From Marinomonas algicola (lineage in GTDB: Bacteria; Pseudomonadota; Gammaproteobacteria; Pseudomonadales; Marinomonadaceae): 64,000 nt of DNA. The position numbers were made by a program, and so were the translations under genes. Under the pieces are notes generated by a model, which was not told the DNA's origin, searched no databases, and saw only the letters and a program-made list of their open reading frames with translations. The DNA is taken from NCBI RefSeq assembly GCF_014805825.1, contig NZ_CP061941.1, forward strand, positions 2,852,001-2,916,000, in the 5' to 3' direction. This document shows, one piece after another, positions 57,336 through 64,000 of this stretch; the first letter of the stretch is position 1, and the number at the start of each line of letters is the position of its first letter.

Positions 57336-57932
57336 ATGACTATATCAAAAATACAAAAGCGTATTGTAGTTGGCTCGATTTTACTTGGTGCGGCTTCATT
57401 CTCCATGGCTGAAACAGTAAACACAACCGCCACAGTGACGGTACAAAATGCCTTCAACCTAGTTGAAGCAACGCCATTTAGTGTTGGTACAATCAGAGCA
57501 ACAGCTGACCCAGCGGGCACTGCAACGGCGACAGTTATTATTCCTGCCGATGGATCCGCGCCAACAGCGGCAACATCCGGTGCTCCAGCGGCCGTATCAG
57601 TATTGACAGCGGGTGCTCCAGCCACCTATACCGTAGACAGTGCAGCAGGCTTCACTAGCTTAACCCTAACGCTTCCAAGCGGACCAATTAACCTAGCGGC
57701 CGCGGCTGCGCCTCCAGGTACACCAAAATTCACCTTAGGCACATTCACGGGCTATATCACGAGTGGTCCAAACAATGGTACAGCGTATGCTGCTGCAAAC
57801 TTGCAAACGGATGCAACGGGGGCTGTTTCATTTTCAGTTGGTGCAACATTAACAACTGACACTGCCACTTCCACATCACCTTATATTGATGGGGACTATA
57901 CAGGTACTTTCCCTATAATCGTTATTTATTAA
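57336..57932 (+). CDS. DUF4402-family secreted subunit (pilin-like), major
   Basis: The 198-residue precursor has a signal peptide (1-25, ...AASFSMAETV) and a DUF4402 domain: small-residue-rich beta strands, FSVGTIRA at the start, a long TTATATPADG-type Ala/Thr-rich loop, and the C-terminal GDYTGTFPIIVIY strand. No Cys is present, so no disulfide as in classical type 1 pilins. It is the first gene of the cluster and probably the most expressed, as a strong stem-loop follows it. Confidence 0.78.
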   Translation: MTISKIQKRIVVGSILLGAASFSMAETVNTTATVTVQNAFNLVEATPFSVGTIRATADPAGTATATVIIPADGSAPTAATSGAPAAVSVLTAGAPATYTVDSAAGFTSLTLTLPSGPINLAAAAAPPGTPKFTLGTFTGYITSGPNNGTAYAAANLQTDATGAVSFSVGATLTTDTATSTSPYIDGDYTGTFPIIVIY

Positions 57933-57946
57933 TAGGTTACCTTGCA

Positions 57947-57982
57947 GAATCGAAGCATTAGGCTAATATAATGCTTCGATTC
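57947..57982 (+). terminator. 14-bp stem-loop between the two DUF4402 genes (likely attenuator)
   Basis: GAATCGAAGCATTA pairs with TAATGCTTCGATTC leaving an 8-nt loop; AATTTATT follows. It lies inside the operon, so it should lower transcription of the downstream chaperone/usher genes or protect the upstream mRNA. Confidence 0.7.
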
Positions 57983-58008
57983 AATTTATTATGGAGAGTA
58001 ATAAAAGT

Positions 58009-58467
58009 ATGAAATTAATACTCATTTTTTGCTTTCTAATTTTACCTTCAATGTCATTACTGGCAGAAGTGGTAAACATAAGACCATTATCATTTGGACG
58101 AGTAGTAATCAGCAACAATGCCACTGTAGGTGAATATACTATTGATTATTTAGGCAATATAACGGCGACTAACCATTTCAGAATTATAGAAGCGGGGTCT
58201 CCAGCTGAGTTCCTACTATTTAATTACCCAGCAAACGCTCAAGTTTTCATTACCCCTACTGTGATACAAGCTTCGACAAGCAGCACGCCTTTTTCAACAG
58301 GGCAATTCACCTTAGTTAATTTAACCTCTCCAGGCTCTATTTTTATTCGAACGGATGGAACCGCAGAGGTGGGTATCGGTGGTACATTAAGGACCTCTGG
58401 CTCAGGCAGTATGAATTACAGTGATGCCGACTACACTATCAACCTTCAGGTTTCTTTTGATTTTTGA
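58009..58467 (+). CDS. DUF4402-family secreted subunit, minor
   Basis: The 152-residue precursor has a signal peptide (about 1-19) followed by a DUF4402 fold with ISNNATVGEYTIDYLGNI and the C-terminal YSDADYTINLQVSFDF strand. I place the start at ATG 58009, with GGAGAG upstream; the ATG at 57991 would include the RBS. It is related to but more divergent than the preceding subunit, and likely is an adaptor or tip protein. Confidence 0.75.
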   Translation: MKLILIFCFLILPSMSLLAEVVNIRPLSFGRVVISNNATVGEYTIDYLGNITATNHFRIIEAGSPAEFLLFNYPANAQVFITPTVIQASTSSTPFSTGQFTLVNLTSPGSIFIRTDGTAEVGIGGTLRTSGSGSMNYSDADYTINLQVSFDF

Positions 58468-58500
58468 TTTTAACAAACGTTTATAAATACAGGCACCTAG

Positions 58501-59340
58501 ATGAAAAAAAATATGTTTAACATTTTTATCAGTATTTTTTTATGCAGCTTTTCTCTTTCCACATTGGCCAGTTTACTTATTTCACCTACACGCTTAGTTC
58601 TGGATGAAAGGTCGCGTTCTGCCAACGTCATACTAATGAACACCAGTAATGAAATCCAAAGCTACCGATTAGATTGGAAAGAACTCAAAGCCCTTCCAGA
58701 AGGCGGTTACCGAGAACTTTCTCAACAAGAGCTGCTGTCTTTTCCCATATTAAGCCGGATGGCTAGACTGTCGCCAAAGCAAGTCACCTTAAAACCAGGA
58801 GAGTCACAAACCGTTAAGGTATCGGCTCGTAAGCCAAGAAACCTAAATGATGGGGAGTATCGATCACATCTGCAGTTTACCGCCTTACCTAAAGTCGACC
58901 TTAATACTTCAGCACCATCAACAACCAGTATCAAACTCAATGTTTTACTCAGTTATTCAATCCCTGTGATCTTTAGGCTTGGTCAATTCCAATATGGCAA
59001 TAAAATCAATAATATCTCACTTAAGCATGATAAAAAGAATAACAAAGCAACCATTAATATTGATCTGCAAAAACAAGGTAAATACAGTCTGTCTGGTAAT
59101 TTATATGCCTATTGGAAACCGTTAAATTCATCGAAAGAAACCCGGGTCGGCATTTTGAATGGATTTAATTTTCACCATGAGCTCGATAATATTGTGGCGA
59201 AGGTATCTTGGGAAAACTTTACATTGACGGCAGGAACACTCAGAGTCGTTTATCAAGGCTCTCAAGAATTCTCTGGCACTCAATTTTCCGACTACAGCTT
59301 AACCATTACGCCAGCCATGGTTAAGTCGGCCCTAAATTAA
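58501..59340 (+). CDS. PapD-like periplasmic pilus chaperone
   Basis: The 279-residue precursor has a signal peptide (1-24) then a PapD-type N-terminal Ig domain (LLISPTRLVLDERSRSANVILMN... with the LKPGESQTVKV G1-strand region) and a second beta domain to about residue 270. It should donate a strand to DUF4402 subunits and deliver them to the outer-membrane protein encoded next, whose start codon is 1 bp past its stop. Confidence 0.82.
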   Translation: MKKNMFNIFISIFLCSFSLSTLASLLISPTRLVLDERSRSANVILMNTSNEIQSYRLDWKELKALPEGGYRELSQQELLSFPILSRMARLSPKQVTLKPGESQTVKVSARKPRNLNDGEYRSHLQFTALPKVDLNTSAPSTTSIKLNVLLSYSIPVIFRLGQFQYGNKINNISLKHDKKNNKATINIDLQKQGKYSLSGNLYAYWKPLNSSKETRVGILNGFNFHHELDNIVAKVSWENFTLTAGTLRVVYQGSQEFSGTQFSDYSLTITPAMVKSALN

Positions 59341-59341
59341 T

Positions 59342-62300
59342 ATGAAGTTCTATTCTGTCGTTTTAACGCTTATTATTGGCTTATGCAGCTCACTCACACT
59401 GGCCGATGAGAAGAGTTTTCTCTTACAACTTGAAACAATCAAAAAAAAATACCAGGCAATAGAACAAGGGCAACCTCTAAGCAGAGAAATACCATTTGCC
59501 GAAACGAAAGAAACAATACAAGAAACGATAGACACTCCGTTAAACACTCAAAACATTGGTATCCCTGTAGGTGAGGAGTTGGCCCTATCAATGTATGTTG
59601 ATGCCATCTATCTTGGCGATATTTTTGCCGAGAAATCGACAGATTCAGCTATGTTAGGCATCAATGCTTTTGTGACTTTGCTGGATTTTCCTATCTATTT
59701 CTCCAATGATTTAGTCTCAGCGCAGGGCTGGTTTTTTGAAGAAGCCAACCGCTTCTCCCTAAATAGCGTTGAAAACACGGTGAACGTTGAGGTGTCTGGC
59801 CAAGCTAATCTACTGTCTTCTGAAAACTACGTCATCAGAGAGGATGACATATACATCGAAAGTAAACTGATTGAAGAATGGTTTGGAGTAACCTTTGATT
59901 TTGACTTTAGACGGCTGCAAGTAACAATCCTTTCTGAGCGGGCACTTCCCATTCAACTCCAACTTGCAAGAAGGAATAAAAAAACCAATGAATCATCGCC
60001 TAGCCGAGACGCCTCATTACCGCTAAAAGAAAACCCTTATAAAGTGTTCACTGCGCCCGTTGCTGATTTGCAAGTCAGCGTAAATAAAAAAGAAAACAGT
60101 GACACAACGTCCACCTATTCAATATTAGGTTCAAACGATCTGGCTTATTTTAATGCTCAATACAGCTTAAGTGGCAACAATCAAGACAGTCTAACCGACT
60201 TTAGGTTAAACCTATCAAAAGAGTCTCCCGACGCGAATTTATTAGGCCCCTTAAACGCAACATCGGTTGAAATAGGCGACGTACAAGCCTCAAACATAGG
60301 GATAGACAGTGCCACTGGCTTATCGCGAGGTATACGCGTTAGCAATAAACCATTAACCAACCGCAGCAATCAATCACGAATCGACATAAGTGGGGACATT
60401 CAACCTAATTGGGATATAGAACTTTATCGAAATGGTCTATTAATTGGCAATTTGTTTAGTTTGCAAGACAATCGATATGAGTTTAAAGACGTTGATTTAT
60501 TATACGGCAACAACCAATTTGATATTATATTCTATGGTCCGCAAGGACAGACTTTAAAAGAAACCCGCCAATATTATATAAACAACAACGATTTTGACAG
60601 TGACGGAAACTACGATATTTCATTAGTAGATCGTGGCGAGTCTCTTTTCGACATTGAAAATAAAGCGCAACAGAACCAGGACCCAGGTATTGAACTCGCT
60701 GGTGTCTACACCAAAGGGTTAACTAATTGGCTATCTACTTATGTAGGAGGCAGCACGTTATTAGACAAAAGTGAGACAATAGATAACCCTGAAAGTCGCT
60801 ACTCAGCCGGTGCTGACATTTCTGTATTTAATCGAATACTTTTGGGATTCGATTTTAGTGAAAGCTCGAACAATGAAAGCGCTAAAGAATACACAGCCAG
60901 AACCGTTTTAGGAAAACAATCTGTTAATCTATCGGCTCGTGAAAATAAACAAATTAACACGACAACATTAGAACTTGAGAGTAACACATCCTACAAAGCG
61001 TCCATTTCAGGAAGAGTTTTTTCAAAAAATCCAATCAATTATCAACAAAGCATAGAGCAATTCATAGATAACAATGACGTCAAGACGAACTCTATAAGCA
61101 ATGATATTGGATTCAATATTGGGGACGTATCAGTCAATCATGGATTAAAATGGCAAACAACGGATTCAGAAAGTGATATAGATGATCAATTAGCCGGAAA
61201 CATTCGAACCAGACACGTTTTCGGAAATGTGTTCCTGCGAAATCAGCTGGATTACAGCCTACAACCTGATACAGAAGTTGATCAGATAAAAACAGAAGCA
61301 AACCTCTATTTTTCAGAAGATGTCGACTTTAAACTGTCCTATAGCAGACAATTTGACCCGAATGTAAATATTTATGGTGCCGGTATCACATGGAAGCCTG
61401 AGGAAGTTATTCTTTCGAGTAACTTTTTATATAATGACACGTCGGGGTGGAATGTTAACCTTATTGGCCGAGTCAGTCTTGGACAAAAAGAAACTGGCGA
61501 CAGCAATGTGTTCTTTGTTACCCAAAAAAGCTTAGTAAATCGTGGGTCTATTCTCATTCGAGTCTTTGAAGATAGAAATAATAACGGCACTTTTGATGTC
61601 GGTGAACCCTTACTCAAGGGCGTAAAAGTAAAAAGCGTACAAAACTACAACAGTGCAATAACGGACAGCAGCGGCATAGCCATACTTACGTCTATGCAAA
61701 ACAATAAAGCCAGCGACATTGTTGTTGACACAGCAACCTTACCAGATGCGTATTTGAAGCCACAAACTCCTGGCGTCTCCATTTCTCCTAGACGAGGCTC
61801 AGTAGACAGTTACGATTTGGCCATTATTCAGACGAGTGAGATAGAAGGTTCCGTTTTTATTGGCCAATTAGACAGCAATAAATACGCCTCTTACGCGACG
61901 GTAAACTTAATGAATGCAAAGAATGAAGTGGTGGACAGCACAGATACCGAGTACGACGGTTACTACCTTTTTTCAGATGTCCCTCCAGGTTCATACAAAA
62001 TCAACATAAGCCAAGAATACACAGAGAAAAGAAACTTATTACGCTCCGAAGCCGTTGACATTAAAGTAACCAACAACTCAGAAATATTAAGTAATATGGA
62101 TTTTGTGCTCAGAGAGCCAAGGAAGTTAGCAGGCTACGTTTCACAAATAGGTGTCTTTAGCTCTAAAGCAACACTGAACGCTTACTGGCTACTACTCAAT
62201 AAAACCTACCCTTCATTCAACAGCCAAAAAACAGCCTACTACGATCAAATCGACACTAAGCTGTTTTTGTATACGGCTTTCTTTAAAGACAAAGAACAAG

Positions 62301-62371
62301 CAATTAACGAGTGTGAGCGATTAATACAGAGCACTATAAACTGTACTGTTGCTGAAAAAAGTTTAAATTAG
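59342..62371 (+). CDS. Usher-like outer-membrane protein with Ig-type repeats and C-terminal SPOR-like domain
   Basis: The 1009-residue precursor has a signal peptide (1-21), a helical/linker part to about residue 65, an N-terminal region (70-220), and a long beta-strand-rich region (about 245-710) compatible with a usher-type barrel, including LYRNGLLIG and LLYGNNQFDIIFYGPQGQ. Two Ig/SdrD-like modules follow (about 735-925; EDRNNNGTFDVGE, YLFSDVPPGSYKI), and a SPOR-like domain ends it (about 928-1009). SPOR domains bind denuded glycan at septa. Classical ushers have a PapC plug and two C-terminal Ig domains but no SPOR. I am sure it is the secretion partner, less sure it is a true usher. Confidence 0.65.
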   Translation: MKFYSVVLTLIIGLCSSLTLADEKSFLLQLETIKKKYQAIEQGQPLSREIPFAETKETIQETIDTPLNTQNIGIPVGEELALSMYVDAIYLGDIFAEKSTDSAMLGINAFVTLLDFPIYFSNDLVSAQGWFFEEANRFSLNSVENTVNVEVSGQANLLSSENYVIREDDIYIESKLIEEWFGVTFDFDFRRLQVTILSERALPIQLQLARRNKKTNESSPSRDASLPLKENPYKVFTAPVADLQVSVNKKENSDTTSTYSILGSNDLAYFNAQYSLSGNNQDSLTDFRLNLSKESPDANLLGPLNATSVEIGDVQASNIGIDSATGLSRGIRVSNKPLTNRSNQSRIDISGDIQPNWDIELYRNGLLIGNLFSLQDNRYEFKDVDLLYGNNQFDIIFYGPQGQTLKETRQYYINNNDFDSDGNYDISLVDRGESLFDIENKAQQNQDPGIELAGVYTKGLTNWLSTYVGGSTLLDKSETIDNPESRYSAGADISVFNRILLGFDFSESSNNESAKEYTARTVLGKQSVNLSARENKQINTTTLELESNTSYKASISGRVFSKNPINYQQSIEQFIDNNDVKTNSISNDIGFNIGDVSVNHGLKWQTTDSESDIDDQLAGNIRTRHVFGNVFLRNQLDYSLQPDTEVDQIKTEANLYFSEDVDFKLSYSRQFDPNVNIYGAGITWKPEEVILSSNFLYNDTSGWNVNLIGRVSLGQKETGDSNVFFVTQKSLVNRGSILIRVFEDRNNNGTFDVGEPLLKGVKVKSVQNYNSAITDSSGIAILTSMQNNKASDIVVDTATLPDAYLKPQTPGVSISPRRGSVDSYDLAIIQTSEIEGSVFIGQLDSNKYASYATVNLMNAKNEVVDSTDTEYDGYYLFSDVPPGSYKINISQEYTEKRNLLRSEAVDIKVTNNSEILSNMDFVLREPRKLAGYVSQIGVFSSKATLNAYWLLLNKTYPSFNSQKTAYYDQIDTKLFLYTAFFKDKEQAINECERLIQSTINCTVAEKSLN

Positions 62372-62372
62372 A

Positions 62373-63101
62373 TTACAGTTCTTCACCCTGATAAAGTCCA
62401 ACAAAACAATCTTGGTTACGTTCTTTTAACTGAGAACAATAGCGGCTTCCGGCTGACCGACTAACAAAGGGTCCCACTTTAAGCGTCCATAGGCTTTTCT
62501 GTTTTACCGATACTTTTTCTTTTATAGGATTCACCGTGGACATCAGTTCAGGGAAACTACCTTGAAGCCTTAGCCAGCCTTTCGCCAACTGTATTTCATT
62601 ATCATAGGCCGCCACTTGAACAGCATACTGACTCGATTTCATATTCGCCTTGTTCGTAGGAGAACGGTTTACCTTGGATGTTGACGAAGCAGGCATGTTA
62701 AATTGCGCTTGAACATAGGCTGGTTTTTCAGTCAAAGCCTCATCCATATTATTCTCTGGCTTCAAAATGTCTTCAACAGCCGAGACGTTTTGAGGAGCGG
62801 GCACCAATGGGGCGGCTTGAACTTCCCCTCCCAAGTTTTCTGGCGAGTTTGATAATTGACTGGTATTAATACTTTGAATCAATAGTTTAAAGTCTTCTTC
62901 TAATGCCAATAGTCTCTCAATATCTGGCTTTACCGCTTCCCATTCGGCTTTCTGTTGATCAAGCTGCTTCTTTAACGCTTCATTTTCCAATTTTGTTTGG
63001 CTGTTATCTACTTGTTGCGTCGATGAACATGCCGCCAAGGAAATAGCAGATAAAATAAGCAGATTCTTATACACACGCTTAGATGAATTATGGTATTTCA
63101 T
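62373..63101 (-). CDS. SPOR-domain lipoprotein with coiled coil
   Basis: The 242-residue precursor has a lipoprotein signal (LAAC lipobox, about Cys25), a coiled coil (about 35-75, QTKLENEALKKQLDQQKAEW), a Pro/Ala/Glu-rich linker, and a SPOR domain (about 157-235; YAVQVAAYDNEIQLAKGW, LWTLKVGPF). It converges on the usher-like gene with one base between the stop codons, and both carry SPOR-type C-termini. Whether they act together is open. Confidence 0.8.
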   Translation of the reverse strand: MKYHNSSKRVYKNLLILSAISLAACSSTQQVDNSQTKLENEALKKQLDQQKAEWEAVKPDIERLLALEEDFKLLIQSINTSQLSNSPENLGGEVQAAPLVPAPQNVSAVEDILKPENNMDEALTEKPAYVQAQFNMPASSTSKVNRSPTNKANMKSSQYAVQVAAYDNEIQLAKGWLRLQGSFPELMSTVNPIKEKVSVKQKSLWTLKVGPFVSRSAGSRYCSQLKERNQDCFVGLYQGEEL

Positions 63102-63126
63102 GAGTAAATAGTCCTAGTGTAATGCA

Positions 63127-63561
63127 TTATGTAAAAACGACAGACCCACCCCACAATAGAAATCCGTATCGAGCTCCCTTTCCAATAAATACAAGAGGAA
63201 CAAAAATCTTAAGAGGAGTTTTAAAAATGCCAGCGACCAAACTGATTCCATCGCCAACAACAGGTAACCAACAGAGCAATAAGCTCCAACACCCATACTT
63301 CTGAAAACACTTTTCTGCATAATCAAGCTTATCTAATCTAGCATAAAACCAGGGTCTATTCTCGAATTTCCGACAATATTTCCCCAACCAAAAATTCACT
63401 ACAGATCCCAAAGTATTAAAAATACTGGCAACAAGAAACAGCAGATACGTCGAGAGTAATGGATCATTTAAGTAGTACATAAATAATACTTCAGAGCCTA
63501 GAGGCATTAATGTAGCTGAAATAAACGCAACAGCGGCCATATTCAAATAATCGATCAACAC
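63127..63561 (-). CDS. yqaA: YqaA-family (DedA-related) membrane protein
   Basis: The 144-residue protein has four membrane helices with YqaA landmarks: ATLMPLGSEVLFMYYL near the start, GSVVNFWLGKYCRKF and the CWLPVVGDGISLVAG loop. It is the small VTT/DedA-like group. The exact role is not established. It lies 25 bp upstream of the SPOR lipoprotein on the same strand, so the two may be co-transcribed. Confidence 0.85.
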   Translation of the reverse strand: MLIDYLNMAAVAFISATLMPLGSEVLFMYYLNDPLLSTYLLFLVASIFNTLGSVVNFWLGKYCRKFENRPWFYARLDKLDYAEKCFQKYGCWSLLLCWLPVVGDGISLVAGIFKTPLKIFVPLVFIGKGARYGFLLWGGSVVFT

Positions 63562-63878
63562 ATGATTTACACCTATACAGAGATGGCTTAGTTTATCACC
63601 AGTCAGATAAAAAGAGAGTGTTTGCGAGCGGCCTCACTATTTTAGATTGGCCTGGACACACCATACATAAAATATTCTCTCTTCTTTTTCCTCATAAACG
63701 GCGACCTATATGTGACACTTTTTCACTCAAAAGTCACATTACCGCCCCAAAATAAAGCAGTCATAAATCAAATCGTTAACCACCTTACCTTCAATCAAAA
63801 TCTTGAGTATAGTGTAAGTATTCAGCCAGTAATTTACCTTTTTTAAGGTTATGACTTTTTCTTTTATAGGAAACAAAA
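63562..63878. other. 317-bp gap between yqaA and the GH15-type gene
   Basis: No gene found. The right side is the control region of the following gene (RBS ATAGGAAA just before its ATG). Confidence 0.4.
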
Positions 63879-64000
63879 ATGACATCGGGACATCAGAGCG
63901 CGCTTGATTCTCTTTACCAACATATCCAACAGGTCATTCTTTCTCGTCAGCACCCTGTAACAGGTTTATTTCCTGCGAGCACCAGTATTAACGCTCATGG
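63879..64000 (+). CDS. Glycoside hydrolase family 15-type protein, 5' end only
   Basis: The 40 residues present (start ATG after AGGAAA) begin with a helical segment and reach HPVTGLFPASTSINAHG. This matches the N-terminus of GH15/phosphorylase-kinase-alpha-like proteins, in which the next residues are a conserved DYTDAW motif that would lie past the edge. The gene continues beyond the window. The call rests on a short segment. Confidence 0.6.
   Translation, partial: MTSGHQSALDSLYQHIQQVILSRQHPVTGLFPASTSINAH

Overview
The window reads as the chromosome of an AT-rich, heterotrophic marine gammaproteobacterium. A Marinomonas-like member of the Oceanospirillales is my best guess. This rests on gene content (three TRAP-type transporter modules' worth of genes, a Vibrio-like syp exopolysaccharide locus, many hybrid sensor kinases and c-di-GMP proteins, glutathione-independent formaldehyde dehydrogenase) and not on any database comparison.

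Region 1 (1-11.4 kb) is the most coherent block: the 3' part of a symbiosis-polysaccharide (syp)-type locus. Two glycosyltransferases and an undecaprenyl-phosphate sugar transferase come first. A clear sigma-54 promoter with two upstream palindromes follows. Next is one operon encoding a STAS anti-anti-sigma-like protein, an OmpA lipoprotein, a multi-SLBB export protein, a BY-kinase-like ATPase with a degenerate Walker A, a membrane PAS-REC-HPT protein without kinase core, an RsbW-REC-PP2C partner-switching protein, and an NtrC-type sigma-54 activator. The last gene probably acts on the promoter at the head of its own operon, closing a regulatory loop.

Region 2 (11.6-25.7 kb) is accessory metabolism: a TauE-type permease, a helix-hairpin-helix protein, a LysR/M20 hydrolase/TRAP cluster flanked by a direct repeat of about 210 bp (the second copy is a gene fragment), a GFA-family gene broken by an in-frame stop, a LysR/nitroreductase pair, fdhA, and a GAF-PAS-GGDEF gene broken by a one-base frameshift. 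Region 3 (25.7-26.7 kb) is a tandem array of seven initiator tRNA-fMet genes, partly made by an exact 275-bp duplication.

Region 4 (27-46 kb) holds msrA, a 1274-residue CHASE hybrid kinase, an XRE-cupin regulator/BenE pair with a long inverted-repeat operator, a TAXI TRAP system, msrB, a ketone-body/acetoacetate cluster (thiolase plus CoA-transferase A/B with a divergent LysR), an M48 lipoprotein, and a divergent GNAT-C39 peptidase/RimK-like ATP-grasp pair with a 54-residue membrane protein. Region 5 (45.8-53.7 kb) has a periplasmic/outer-membrane group (truncated haemoglobin lipoprotein, DUF3034, cupredoxin), an HD-GYP regulator, and a large hybrid kinase split by an IS30-family element whose own transposase is split by a possible -1 frameshift at an A8 run. 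The kinase sits behind a molybdopterin-fold periplasmic protein with no cysteine.

Region 6 (54-64 kb) has an aminotransferase, DUF3010 and EamA proteins, then an atypical chaperone-usher-like secretion cluster (two DUF4402 subunits, a PapD-like chaperone, a 1009-residue outer-membrane protein ending in a SPOR-like domain). A convergent SPOR lipoprotein, a YqaA membrane protein and the start of a GH15-type gene close the window. The two strongest candidates for a little-described system are the rewired syp phosphorelay/partner switch and the DUF4402 chaperone-usher-SPOR cluster.
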